Part shown: positions 53,752 to 62,844 of the stretch, piece after piece
Layout: the number at the start of each line of letters is the position of its first letter
Numbering within the stretch: position 1 is the first letter of the stretch
Origin: Croceivirga radicis
GTDB lineage: Bacteria > Bacteroidota > Bacteroidia > Flavobacteriales > Flavobacteriaceae
DNA length: 64,000 nucleotides
Direction of reading: 5' to 3'
Assembly (NCBI RefSeq): GCF_002072105.2
Contig: NZ_MTBC01000004.1
Location: forward strand, 282,913-346,912
The notes under the pieces: model-generated
Told to the model about the DNA's origin: nothing
Database searches by the model: none
The model's input: only the letters and a program-made list of their open reading frames with translations
Made by a program: the position numbers and the translations under genes

Positions 53752-54927
53752 TTAAAACTCCAATATCTTAAATTCTGAACGTCTGTTTTCCCTATGCTTA
53801 CTTTCTGGACAATACACTCCGTCTGCACATTCATTAGTCAATTGGTTTTCCCCAAACGCTTGCGATTTTAAATTAGACTCTGATACTCCTTGGGCCAATA
53901 AATAATCTGTAGTTCTTTTTACCCTACGCTCAGATAACCATTGGTTATACGTATTGGTACCTCGAGCGTCTGTGTAAGAACTAACTTCTAGTACTAAAGA
54001 AGGGTTCTCCTGCAAAAGCACAGCTAACTTGTCTAAGGTGCTTTTAGACGCTGTATTCAAATAAGAAGAATTCAAGTCAAAATAAACCAATCCTAAATTG
54101 TCTATAGCATTGCGCAAAGCATCTTTTTTAGCTTGCAGCGCATCTTGCTTTGCTTTTTCCGCTGCTGCCAAATCTGCCGCTTCTTTTTCCTTTTTTAATC
54201 GTTCTGCCAGCGCTGCAGCCTCCCTCTTGGCAGCATCAATACTATCTTGGCGCTTTTTCATGGCTTCTTCTAGCTCCATAATTTTGGCTAGTTTTTCTTC
54301 GCCCTTCGGATTTAAATCCTTTTCTACACCAAAGCGGTAAACAACACCAGCTGCATGTTGTATATGATTGGTAGAATTTTCTTTGTTCATGGTCCACTTT
54401 CCTGTAGAACTAAAGTCTAATCCCCAATTATCTGAAAACCATGTTCTAAAACCTACATTGGCATTATAAGTTCCCCTACCCTGTTCATTGGCTTGGGTAT
54501 AACCTGCTCCAACACCTACATAGGGGTCAAACCAACCAGTTTCCCCTAGAATTTTATTTAAATCGTAATTAATGCGAATATCTCCAGCGTAATAATCTTT
54601 TTCTTCGGTATTTACTAGACCGTCGATTACCTTGCCTTCTTGGTATTGATTATAGGAACCAACCAATTCTAAGCCTAAACCATTCTTAAAATATTTACCA
54701 ATGCTTACTCTAGAAGGGTGCGGAACCATATTCCAGTTATCGGAAAAATTAAAAACATCACTGAATTCTGAACCCGCATCATCTACGGCATTAACACCAA
54801 GACCGAATACCCAGCTGCTGACCACCATAGAATCTTTTGCGGTTAAAACTGGCATTTCCTCTTGAGACCATAGTGAATAACAATTCACGACGAGAACTAA
54901 AAACAAAACGAATTTGGTTAATTTCAT
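53752..54927 (-). CDS. OmpA-family outer membrane protein
   Basis: A 391-residue envelope protein: signal peptide about 1-21, an eight-stranded OmpA-like beta-barrel region about 35-200 (GLGVNAVDD, YDLNKILGETGWFDPYVGVGAGY), an Ala/Lys-rich charged coiled-coil about 215-270, then the OmpA C-terminal peptidoglycan-binding domain (VYFDLNSSYLNTAS near 278, SYTDARGTNTYNQWLSERR near 316, and RRSEFKILEF at the end). It anchors the outer membrane to peptidoglycan. A canonical flavobacterial promoter lies just upstream, suggesting strong expression. Confidence 0.92.
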   Translation of the reverse strand: MKLTKFVLFLVLVVNCYSLWSQEEMPVLTAKDSMVVSSWVFGLGVNAVDDAGSEFSDVFNFSDNWNMVPHPSRVSIGKYFKNGLGLELVGSYNQYQEGKVIDGLVNTEEKDYYAGDIRINYDLNKILGETGWFDPYVGVGAGYTQANEQGRGTYNANVGFRTWFSDNWGLDFSSTGKWTMNKENSTNHIQHAAGVVYRFGVEKDLNPKGEEKLAKIMELEEAMKKRQDSIDAAKREAAALAERLKKEKEAADLAAAEKAKQDALQAKKDALRNAIDNLGLVYFDLNSSYLNTASKSTLDKLAVLLQENPSLVLEVSSYTDARGTNTYNQWLSERRVKRTTDYLLAQGVSESNLKSQAFGENQLTNECADGVYCPESKHRENRRSEFKILEF

Positions 54928-54952
54928 TTTAACGTATTTGGGTATTTCTTAT

Positions 54953-54981
54953 CAAAAGTAATGGAAATTGAAAAAAACAAA
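54953..54981 (-). promoter_or_regulatory. flavobacterial promoter of the OmpA-family gene
   Basis: On the minus strand TTTG (54981-54978) is followed after exactly 17 bases by TACTTTTG (54960-54953), matching the TTTG-N17-23-TAnnTTTG consensus. The -7 element ends 25 bp before the ATG. It is the best promoter match in the window. Confidence 0.65.
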
Positions 54982-55023
54982 CTGTATTCCCTGTAAGAAG
55001 AAAATTACATCGATAAACTAACG

Positions 55024-56166
55024 CTAATAGGAATTTTTAAAACGAGATTTATACGCTTTCTCGTAAACTTCCTCATATAAGGGCACTATATTGGTTATCT
55101 CGAACTTTTTAGAGGCTAAATAAGCGTTTTCTTTAAATTGAGCCATGCGTGAGTCATCTCTTAAGATATCCAGGGCGTACGCAGCCATTTCATCTACATT
55201 GCCCACATCACTCAAATAGCCGGTAATTCCCTGTTCATTAACTTCTGGAATACCACCTGTATTACTAGAAACCACCGCTACTTTATTGGCCATAGCCTCC
55301 AACGCTGCCAAGCCAAAACTTTCCGTTTCTGATGGCAACAAAAATAAATCTGAGAAGCAAAGAATACGGTCTATTTCATTGCTGTTTCCTAAGAATAACA
55401 CTTTGTCCTCTATTCCTAACGTTTCGCACTGTAGCTCTGCCTTTTCCTTTTCTGGTCCATCTCCTACCATAATTAATTTGGCGGGAATCTCTTTTTGTAC
55501 CTTATAAAAAATGGATACCACATCCGTAATTCGTTTTACTTTTCTAAAATTACTGATATGGGTAATAATACGTTCATCTGCCGATGCCATTAAACTCCGC
55601 TGGCAATCCGTAAATGCATTTTGGTACTTTCTAGAGTCTATGAAGTTGGGGATAACTTCAATATCATTTTCTACATCAAAAATATCCAAAGTTTTTTGCC
55701 TCAAATCTGCCGAAACCGCGGTAACCACGTCTGATTTATTTATGCTAAAGGTTACTGCTGATTTGTAAAAGGGATGGTTGCCCACCAAAGTAATATCCGT
55801 ACCATGTAAGGTAGTCACCATTGGTATATAAATATCTTCTTCTTTCAACATTTTCTTGGCCATATAACCGGCATACGCATGGGGTATGGCGTAATGTACG
55901 TGCAATAATTCTATACCGTAGTGCTTAATAGTATCTACCAATTTACTACTCAATGCCAATTCATAGGGCTGGTAGCGGAACAATGGGTATTGTGGCACGT
56001 GCACCTCATGGAAATAAATATTGTTATTTAACAATCCCAATCTTACGGGTTGTTGGTACGTTACAAAATGTACCTCGTGTCCTCTTTCTGCCAAGGCAAT
56101 ACCTAATTCTGTGGCCACAACTCCACTACCTCCAAAAGTAGGGTAACAAACTATTGCAATTTTCAT
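55024..56166 (-). CDS. bshA: N-acetyl-alpha-D-glucosaminyl L-malate synthase
   Basis: A 380-residue GT4 enzyme joining UDP-GlcNAc to L-malate, the first step of bacillithiol synthesis. The N-terminus IVCYPTFGGSGVVATELG and HEVHFVTYQQPVRL, then FHEVHVPQYPLFRYQPYELAL and LLHVHYAIPHAYAGYMA, are specific to BshA. The EX7E region is ETESFGLAALEAMA near 280. It lies 28 bp downstream of the GH3 fusion gene on the same strand, so the two are probably co-transcribed. Confidence 0.93.
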   Translation of the reverse strand: MKIAIVCYPTFGGSGVVATELGIALAERGHEVHFVTYQQPVRLGLLNNNIYFHEVHVPQYPLFRYQPYELALSSKLVDTIKHYGIELLHVHYAIPHAYAGYMAKKMLKEEDIYIPMVTTLHGTDITLVGNHPFYKSAVTFSINKSDVVTAVSADLRQKTLDIFDVENDIEVIPNFIDSRKYQNAFTDCQRSLMASADERIITHISNFRKVKRITDVVSIFYKVQKEIPAKLIMVGDGPEKEKAELQCETLGIEDKVLFLGNSNEIDRILCFSDLFLLPSETESFGLAALEAMANKVAVVSSNTGGIPEVNEQGITGYLSDVGNVDEMAAYALDILRDDSRMAQFKENAYLASKKFEITNIVPLYEEVYEKAYKSRFKNSY

Positions 56167-56194
56167 GCGCCTAAATTAGGTCTTTATTTATAAC

Positions 56195-59116
56195 CTAATT
56201 GATAATGGAATCATAAATAGCTTGTTGAATACGTGTACGCAATCCTGATTTTACCAAAAGATTATTCGTCATGGTAGGATAGGTCCTATTACTTAAAAAA
56301 ACATAGACTATTTCCTCCTCTGGGTCTGCCCAAGTATATGTTCCTGTAAATCCGCTATGACCAAAACTTTCTTTGGATACGCAGCCACAGGTTGGTCCTG
56401 AGTTTTTTAATTGGGGCTTATCAAACCCTACCCCTCTTCTAACATCTTCGTCACAAAAGTAGCAGGTATTAAATTTCTTAATGGTTCGGGCATCAAAAAA
56501 ACGTGTTCCGCCGTAATATCCTCCTTGAATATACATTTGCATAATCTTGGCCACATCTAAAGCATTACTAAATAAACCGGCATGCCCACCAACACCGCCT
56601 TGCATGGCCGCACCCATATCGTGCACATAACCTTGTACTCTTTTATAGCGGTAATAGTTATCTTCTTCCGTAGGCACAATAGAATCCCTTGGAAATTGGT
56701 CCAGAGGATTATACGCCATATGTGTGGCACCAATTGGCTTTAATAAAAAATCCGTTAAAAGAGTATCAATTCGTTGTTTGTTGGTATCCTCTACATATTT
56801 TTTCATAACGTAGTAGGCCACGTCAGAGTACCTGTATTTATTACTTTTAAGTTCTTGTCTGCCAATTCTATTGTAGATAGAATCTTTATAGGCATTACTT
56901 AAATAGAGCCCATCAAACACCTTAGTAGCATAATCTTTTGAAGGCGTTTTACGATAATAAAAATCAGAAGGTTTTCTATTTTCGTCCAACGTACTTAGGT
57001 AAAAGGCAATCCAAGCAGGCAACCTACCATAATGTGACAAAGCTTTGAGTACGGTTACATCTTTTAATTCAGATTCCGCATAAGCGGGAATTAGCTCCTG
57101 AAAGGTATAATCCAATTTTAGCTTTCCTTCTTCTTCCAATTTCATGACCAATGGCAGTGTACCAAGTATCTTGGTAACCGAAGCCAAATCGAACAAATAA
57201 TTATTGTGGATGCTATCTTTAGAATCGTAGGTAGGTTTGCCAAAACTTTTATGGTACACCACCTTACCTTTTCTGCTAATTAACACTTGTGCCCCTGGAA
57301 ACATTAATGAATCTAACCCTTCTTGCACCAAAGAATCTACTTGCGCTAGACCTGTACTACTTAACCCTACCCTTTCTGGTCTACTAAAACCTAAACGGGC
57401 AATCGCTTTGGTAGTTATACCAGTATTGACTTTAAAGCTAGGATGTGCGGTAACCGGTAACCTCCCTTTTGCACCTATGGCCCCGAACAATACCTCTGCA
57501 GCCTTTTCTTGGGCTACTTTACTATTTTGATAGGCTACTAGTATACCATCCATAGCTTCCCAATCCTGAACATCTAATAAAGCATAAGGTTTGGTAAAAA
57601 CCGTTAAAACGGTATTACTAGTGCGCATTCTGGCAATTTCTTGTACCCAGTATTTTTCATTTTCGGTAAAACTATGCGCTTTCCAAGGTGATGCATTGCT
57701 TCTATGCAAACCTATAATCACAAAATTGTAATGTCTAATTTTGTCTCTATATTCAGCAATATCTTTAGCGGTTATTACATCTACGGCTGCGTATTTTTTT
57801 AAGGTGTTTACGTAGGTTGTGTTATCCGAATCGCCAAATTTGACATAGGCAATCTTCTTATTGTCTAGTTTTCTTAACGGTAATAAGTTGAACTTGTTCT
57901 TTACTACGGTAATTGCATTTTCTATTGCGGTTTCGTACAACAAATCATCTTCTATAGTATTTAAATCTGCAATTAAATTTTCTAAAGGAACGGGTTTGTA
58001 GTTTGCCAAGCCCACTTTATATTTTGCTTTTAAAATTTTCTTTACCGAAGCTTCTAAGCGTGCCTCACTTATTTTCCCCTTCTGGTAAGCTGCGGTTAAT
58101 TTTTGATGGGCACTGGCAACATCAACAGGCATTAATAACATATCGTTACCAGCCATAAAAGCAGCTAATTCTACCTCACCTTCTGGAGCGTACTTCCGCA
58201 CCCCTTGCATGTTTAGGGCATCTGTTAGTACCATACCCTTATAATTTAATTCCGTTTTTAAATAATCCGTGATTATGTTTTTAGAGAGGGAAGAAGGAAA
58301 ATCAGCCTTAGGTTCCATAGCTGGTATACTTAAATGCCCTACCATTATAGAGCTTATACCTGTATCTATTAACTTTTTAAAGGGGTAGAGTTCAATACTG
58401 TCCAACCGTTTTTGTGTAAAATCTAAGAACGGTAAATCCTTATGACTATCCGTAGCAGTATCTCCATGCCCCGGAAAATGCTTACCAGAACCCAATACCC
58501 CAACACTTTCCATACCTTGTAAAAATGCAATGCCTTTTCGGGTTACATTCTCGCGATCTTCCCCAAAGGAACGATTACCAATTATTGGATTTTTAGCATT
58601 ATTGTTTATATCTAAATCGGGCGCAAAATTTATATGTACCCCTATTCGTTTAGCATGCTTTCCTATACTGCGGCCTACTGCTTTTACAATAGAATCTTTT
58701 TGAATAGCACCCAAGGTCATATTCCATGGATAACTAAAAGTAGAATCTAACCGCATGGCCAATCCCCATTCTGCATCTTGACCAATTAACAAAGGTATCT
58801 TTGCCACAGATTGGTAATCATTTGTAAGCCTAGCCTGCCTTACCGGCCCACCTTTGGAAAAAATAACCCCACCCAAATGATAATTTTTTATTTGCGCTTT
58901 AATCTTATCCGTAGCTGTTTTAGACTGGTCAGAAGCTACGCTAACCATAAATAACTGTCCTATTTTTTCGGATAAGGACATTGAATCATAGGTAGTATTG
59001 ACCCATGCTTTTTGCGCCAAGGAATCACTGGTTAAGAGCGGGTCTACTTGAGCAATTGAAACATTTAGGAATAAAAAAAAGGCTATCGAAAGTACTGCGA
59101 ATTTTTGTTGCTTCAT
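56195..59116 (-). CDS. GH3 beta-N-acetylglucosaminidase-serine hydrolase fusion
   Basis: A 973-residue exported enzyme with two catalytic halves. I start at the ATG at 59116, where a signal peptide begins (ending SIAQ); a GTG six codons upstream is less likely. The first half is NagZ-like GH3: KHFPGHGDTATDSHKDLP near 215 is the signature with the His/Asp dyad, and VLTDALNMQGV near 297 carries the nucleophile Asp. The second half (about 585-970) is a beta-lactamase/PBP-like serine hydrolase with SVTK (SxxK), YSDVAYY (YxN-like) and HSGFTGT. The fusion is frequent in Bacteroidetes and points to periplasmic peptidoglycan turnover. Confidence 0.88.
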   Translation of the reverse strand: MKQQKFAVLSIAFFLFLNVSIAQVDPLLTSDSLAQKAWVNTTYDSMSLSEKIGQLFMVSVASDQSKTATDKIKAQIKNYHLGGVIFSKGGPVRQARLTNDYQSVAKIPLLIGQDAEWGLAMRLDSTFSYPWNMTLGAIQKDSIVKAVGRSIGKHAKRIGVHINFAPDLDINNNAKNPIIGNRSFGEDRENVTRKGIAFLQGMESVGVLGSGKHFPGHGDTATDSHKDLPFLDFTQKRLDSIELYPFKKLIDTGISSIMVGHLSIPAMEPKADFPSSLSKNIITDYLKTELNYKGMVLTDALNMQGVRKYAPEGEVELAAFMAGNDMLLMPVDVASAHQKLTAAYQKGKISEARLEASVKKILKAKYKVGLANYKPVPLENLIADLNTIEDDLLYETAIENAITVVKNKFNLLPLRKLDNKKIAYVKFGDSDNTTYVNTLKKYAAVDVITAKDIAEYRDKIRHYNFVIIGLHRSNASPWKAHSFTENEKYWVQEIARMRTSNTVLTVFTKPYALLDVQDWEAMDGILVAYQNSKVAQEKAAEVLFGAIGAKGRLPVTAHPSFKVNTGITTKAIARLGFSRPERVGLSSTGLAQVDSLVQEGLDSLMFPGAQVLISRKGKVVYHKSFGKPTYDSKDSIHNNYLFDLASVTKILGTLPLVMKLEEEGKLKLDYTFQELIPAYAESELKDVTVLKALSHYGRLPAWIAFYLSTLDENRKPSDFYYRKTPSKDYATKVFDGLYLSNAYKDSIYNRIGRQELKSNKYRYSDVAYYVMKKYVEDTNKQRIDTLLTDFLLKPIGATHMAYNPLDQFPRDSIVPTEEDNYYRYKRVQGYVHDMGAAMQGGVGGHAGLFSNALDVAKIMQMYIQGGYYGGTRFFDARTIKKFNTCYFCDEDVRRGVGFDKPQLKNSGPTCGCVSKESFGHSGFTGTYTWADPEEEIVYVFLSNRTYPTMTNNLLVKSGLRTRIQQAIYDSIIN

Positions 59117-59213
59117 AAATCGGATGTCGTCCACTTAGAGCGATTAAAAATATTGTATTTCACCGATCAAAGCACAAAAATTAAGAAGAAATCTGTTTTT
59201 TTTGGCAGAATTT

Positions 59214-59696
59214 TTACATAAATCGTGCATGCCAGCTTTCCGAAGCCGGTACTTCCCAATTCTCTAAAAACTCCCCTTTTGTAGCTACCAAGTTATTAAA
59301 GACCACCGTGTTTTTGGAAACTGCCTTATCCTTTGCCATTTTCTTAAAATCCTTAAGCGCTTTATAGGCTATATATTCGCCTTGCTTATAAGAAACGTTC
59401 ATTTTATCCATTAGGTCTACTTGGTATTTTTGTTCCAAAGCTTGGATAAAATGTACCGAAGCATCTATAGAACAACCTGATGCACTTGCCTGCGTTTGGT
59501 CTAGACCAATAACCAAAAACCGATTGTACGGCATGGTAAAACCTGCATTTAAGGCAGCTCCGTGTGCAGTCCATTGGTTTAAAAAAGCTTCGGTTTCTAG
59601 TTTAATTTGTGCAACTTCTTCTTCTGTGAACGTTCTATTGCATTGATAAACCCAAATTCTAGCATGTTCTGGTAAAGCTTCAAATTCTACTAGCAT
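59214..59696 (-). CDS. conserved 160-residue protein of unknown function
   Basis: A small soluble protein without signal peptide. Recurring features are RIWVYQCNRTFTEEE near 13, WTAHGAALNAGF near 41 and the central LVIGLDQTQASASGCSIDASVHF near 61-83, with a single conserved-looking Cys. Relatives in Bacteroidetes are sometimes labelled 'ABC transporter ATPase', but no Walker A, Walker B or signature motif exists here. It is 1 bp downstream of the Fe-S oxidoreductase gene, so it is likely in one operon with it. Confidence 0.7.
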   Translation of the reverse strand: MLVEFEALPEHARIWVYQCNRTFTEEEVAQIKLETEAFLNQWTAHGAALNAGFTMPYNRFLVIGLDQTQASASGCSIDASVHFIQALEQKYQVDLMDKMNVSYKQGEYIAYKALKDFKKMAKDKAVSKNTVVFNNLVATKGEFLENWEVPASESWHARFM

Positions 59697-59697
59697 A

Positions 59698-60483
59698 TTA
59701 CAAAGAGTTGGCTAAAAGTTCTGCTACGTCCAGTACGGTAACACTATCTTCTTTTTCATGAGCTTTTATACCATCTGTCATCATGGTATTACAATAGGGA
59801 CAACCAGTTGCAATAATATCTGGATTAGTTTCCAAAGCATCCTTGGTCCTAAGCACATTAATATCCATATCTCCTTTTTCTGGCTCTTTGAACATTTGCG
59901 CACCACCGGCACCGCAACACAAGGCCGTCTGCTTGTTACGTTTCATTTCAACCAAATTGGCGTTGGTTTTGGCTAAAACGTTTCTAGGTGCTTCATATAC
60001 ATTATTTGCCCTTCCAAGATAACAAGGGTCATGAAAGGTTACGCGTTTACCTTTATATTCATTACCCGTTAGGCTTAACCTACCTGCATCAATCAACTCT
60101 TTCAAGTATTGCGTGTGGTGCAAAACTTCATAAGTCCCTCCTAAACTGGGGTATTCATTTTTTATGGTATTAAACGAGTGTGGATCACAGGTAACGATAC
60201 GCTTAATTTCGTAGCCATTTAATAACTCAATATTCATCATGGCTTGCATCTGAAAGAGGAATTCGTTTCCGGCTCTTTTGGCCACATCTCCCGTAGAACT
60301 TTCTTCTGGGCCTAGAACCGCAAAATCTACTTCTGCCTTGTTCAACAATCGAACAAATGCCCTAGAAATCTTTTTTGCCCTATCATCATAACTTCCTGCA
60401 GAACCTACCCAAAAAAGAATTTCGGGTTGTTTACCTTCGGCCAAGAAGGCTTCCATGGTTTTAACCTTTAATTGCTCACTCAT
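59698..60483 (-). CDS. CCG-domain (Fe-S) oxidoreductase subunit, HdrB/LldE-like
   Basis: A 261-residue protein with two cysteine-rich CCG motifs. The second is clear: HDPCYLG near 151, ALCCGAGGAQ near 188 and ATGCPYC near 226. The first is degenerate: CDPHSF sits near 99 and the CCG itself is missing. Such subunits hold a special 4Fe-4S cluster or partner one. It sits 10 bp after the membrane Fe-S subunit, matching the usual pair in Bacteroidetes; together they probably exchange electrons with the quinone pool. The donor is not known. Confidence 0.85.
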   Translation of the reverse strand: MSEQLKVKTMEAFLAEGKQPEILFWVGSAGSYDDRAKKISRAFVRLLNKAEVDFAVLGPEESSTGDVAKRAGNEFLFQMQAMMNIELLNGYEIKRIVTCDPHSFNTIKNEYPSLGGTYEVLHHTQYLKELIDAGRLSLTGNEYKGKRVTFHDPCYLGRANNVYEAPRNVLAKTNANLVEMKRNKQTALCCGAGGAQMFKEPEKGDMDINVLRTKDALETNPDIIATGCPYCNTMMTDGIKAHEKEDSVTVLDVAELLANSL

Positions 60484-60493
60484 AGTTCTAGTT

Positions 60494-61822
60494 TTATTCG
60501 TTAACCCAGTTTAAACGGTCCATTTGATTGTAAGGCCAAGGCGCACCGTTGTTTTCAATGTTAGACATCATATTATTCAGCTCGGTTGGCGCTGCAGATT
60601 GCTCCATTACTAAATACCTACGCATTTCTACGATTATTGAAAGCGGGTCTATACTAACCGGACATGCCTGTACACAAGCATTACATGTAGTACATGCCCA
60701 TAATTCTTCTCTTGTTATATAATCGTCCAATAATTGTTTTCCGTCTGGGACAAATGTACCTTTATTGGCATCCATATTTTTACCCACTTCTTCTAGACGG
60801 TCTCGGGTATCCATCATTATTTTACGTGGACTTAATTTTTTACCCGTTTGATTAGCCGGACATTCTGAAGTACACCTACCACATTCCGTACAAGTGTAGG
60901 CGTTCATTAATTGTACCCAGTTTAAATCCGTAACGTCAGAAGCTCCAAATTTCTCCGGTTCGCCAGCATCTTCTGTTCCTGCATCTGCAGCAAAAGGATC
61001 TGCGTTTGGGTCCATCATTAACTTTACCTCATTTGTTACAGAAGCCAAATTGTTAAACTGCCCCTGTGGTTTTACCCTACCATAAAAAGTGTTAGGGAAG
61101 GCCAATAAAATATGTAAGTGTTTGGAATAGTATAAATAATTTAGAAAAAACAGAATGCCTAAAATGTGTAACCACCAGGCACCGCGCTCTATAATAATTA
61201 AAGTGCTTTCTGATAATCCTTGAAAAACAGGAGCTAAAAACTGACTAATAGGGAACGAACCTGCTTGCGCATAATGTTCTGCCCCCATTTGCTGAAGTTG
61301 ATAATCGGCACCATTCATGGTTAAGAACAAGAACATTAAAACCAATTCTATATAAAGAATTAGATTACCATCTTGTTTAGGCCATCCTTTCATTTCTGGT
61401 TTTAAGAATCGTTGCAAACGAATAACGTTTCTTCTTAACCAAAAAATAACCACGGAAACAATTACTAAGAAGGCCAAAATTTCAAATGATGCAATCAAAA
61501 AATCATAGGTTCCACCTAAGAAAGCAAATAAACGGTGTGTACCCAATAGCCCATCTAGTATAATTTCTAAAACCTCTATGTTAATAATTATAAAGCCTAC
61601 ATAAACAATTATATGTAAAAAACCGGCTATTGGCCTTACCACCATCTTGGATTGCCCAAGAGCTATTCTTGCCATATTGGACCATCTTTCTGAACGGTCT
61701 CCGGAGACGTCTGCCTCTTTACCAAGTTTAATGTTTCTTATAAGTTTTCTAACGTTATTGTAGAAAAACCAGACCCCAAAGCCAAGGGCCAAAGCGAAAA
61801 GAAAATTAGGAATGTATTGCAT
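60494..61822 (-). CDS. membrane-bound 4Fe-4S dicluster oxidoreductase subunit
   Basis: A 442-residue protein. The N-terminal 270 residues hold about five membrane segments with several histidines, resembling the NarI/HdrE cytochrome b-type domain; the C-terminal part has two ferredoxin motifs, CTECGRCTSECP near 303 and CTTCNACVQACP near 376. It is the quinone-side partner of the CCG-domain protein encoded just after it. The gene lies 3 bp downstream of the MlaD-like gene. Confidence 0.87.
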   Translation of the reverse strand: MQYIPNFLFALALGFGVWFFYNNVRKLIRNIKLGKEADVSGDRSERWSNMARIALGQSKMVVRPIAGFLHIIVYVGFIIINIEVLEIILDGLLGTHRLFAFLGGTYDFLIASFEILAFLVIVSVVIFWLRRNVIRLQRFLKPEMKGWPKQDGNLILYIELVLMFLFLTMNGADYQLQQMGAEHYAQAGSFPISQFLAPVFQGLSESTLIIIERGAWWLHILGILFFLNYLYYSKHLHILLAFPNTFYGRVKPQGQFNNLASVTNEVKLMMDPNADPFAADAGTEDAGEPEKFGASDVTDLNWVQLMNAYTCTECGRCTSECPANQTGKKLSPRKIMMDTRDRLEEVGKNMDANKGTFVPDGKQLLDDYITREELWACTTCNACVQACPVSIDPLSIIVEMRRYLVMEQSAAPTELNNMMSNIENNGAPWPYNQMDRLNWVNE

Positions 61823-61825
61823 AGT

Positions 61826-62794
61826 TTAGTTAGTCTCTTTCTCTGCGGCAGGATCATCTTCTGGCAACTCGTATTCTTTCTGTTTTTTACCAAAAACAGA
61901 AACATTTACATAGCGCTTTGGATTTAATCTAAAATCCTGCAATAATAAGTCTAGTTCCCTAGAGGCATCTGATAAGTTGTTATATAGCTCATCATTAGTT
62001 GCCAATTTACCTAAAGAACCTTGACCATTTTCAATATTGTTAAGCAATATATTTAAATTTCCGACAGTTCCTTGCAATTGTTTCACGGTTTTAGCCAAAC
62101 CGGCATCTGCTAGGGAGTCTGAAATTTTAGAAAAGTTGGAAGTTATATTATCTAAATTCTTAATAGAATTATCCAATTGACCCTTATTGGCCATTAACAA
62201 CTGGTCTAATTTTTGGGCACTACCCTGAAAAGAGGCAACCAATTGATTTAGACCTACTATAGTTTCTTGAAGTTGCTTTTTGGTTGGGTCATCCAAAATC
62301 TCATTAATATTTGTTAATAACGAGTCCGCTCCAGATACGGCCCCTTCTACCTTCATTTGCAGGGGTGTAAGCTTTTGTTGCACCAATTCTGTTAAACCCG
62401 GCTTAGAATTAGCATTCAATGTATCACCGGATTTTGCCAAAGCAGCACCATCAAAAACAGGAATAATCTGTAATCCCTTGCCTCCAATTATGCCTGTATC
62501 ATATAGCTCTACCTTACTATTTTCTGAAAACTGAAAATCATTATTGACACTAAACGTAACCAGTAATTTTCCAGAGTTGTCTTTAAACCTAATTTCCGTA
62601 ACGTTACCAACTACCAAACCGTTTAAGGTTACCTGTGTACCTGTCTGTAGCCCACCTACATGTTGGTAAACAGCATAAAATGTTCTTGAATTGTCAAAAA
62701 TAGATGAAGCTTTTAGATAGCTAAAGCCAAATACTACTGCCAGTATGCCCAGCAGTACCAAAAATCCCGTCTTTACTTCCCTAGATAATTTCAA
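61826..62794 (-). CDS. MCE/MlaD-family lipid transport protein
   Basis: A 322-residue inner-membrane-anchored protein: one N-terminal membrane helix (about 11-28), an MCE domain (about 38-120, VGGLQTGTQVTLNGLVVGNV), then a long helical region ending in a charged tail. MlaD-like proteins bind phospholipids as part of ABC systems that keep outer-membrane asymmetry; the ATPase and permease are not in the window. The start is TTG at 62794: no ATG or GTG precedes the family N-terminus KLSREVKTG before the in-frame upstream stop. Confidence 0.87.
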   Translation of the reverse strand: MKLSREVKTGFLVLLGILAVVFGFSYLKASSIFDNSRTFYAVYQHVGGLQTGTQVTLNGLVVGNVTEIRFKDNSGKLLVTFSVNNDFQFSENSKVELYDTGIIGGKGLQIIPVFDGAALAKSGDTLNANSKPGLTELVQQKLTPLQMKVEGAVSGADSLLTNINEILDDPTKKQLQETIVGLNQLVASFQGSAQKLDQLLMANKGQLDNSIKNLDNITSNFSKISDSLADAGLAKTVKQLQGTVGNLNILLNNIENGQGSLGKLATNDELYNNLSDASRELDLLLQDFRLNPKRYVNVSVFGKKQKEYELPEDDPAAEKETN

Positions 62795-62817
62795 AAGGTA
62801 CTGTTTATGGTTCTAAA

Positions 62818-62825
62818 CAAAATTA
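62818..62825 (-). promoter_or_regulatory. weak candidate -7 element for the MlaD-like gene
   Basis: CAAAATTA reads TAATTTTG on the minus strand (TAnnTTTG) 23 bp before the TTG start, in the 50-bp gap after the amidase gene; there is no upstream half-site at the right spacing. Confidence 0.2.
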
Positions 62826-62844
62826 GGAATATTTTTTGGCACCT

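Noticed and set aside
59214-59696. ABC transporter ATPase
   Set aside because: The label used for relatives is not supported: no Walker A, Walker B or signature motif, and only 160 residues.
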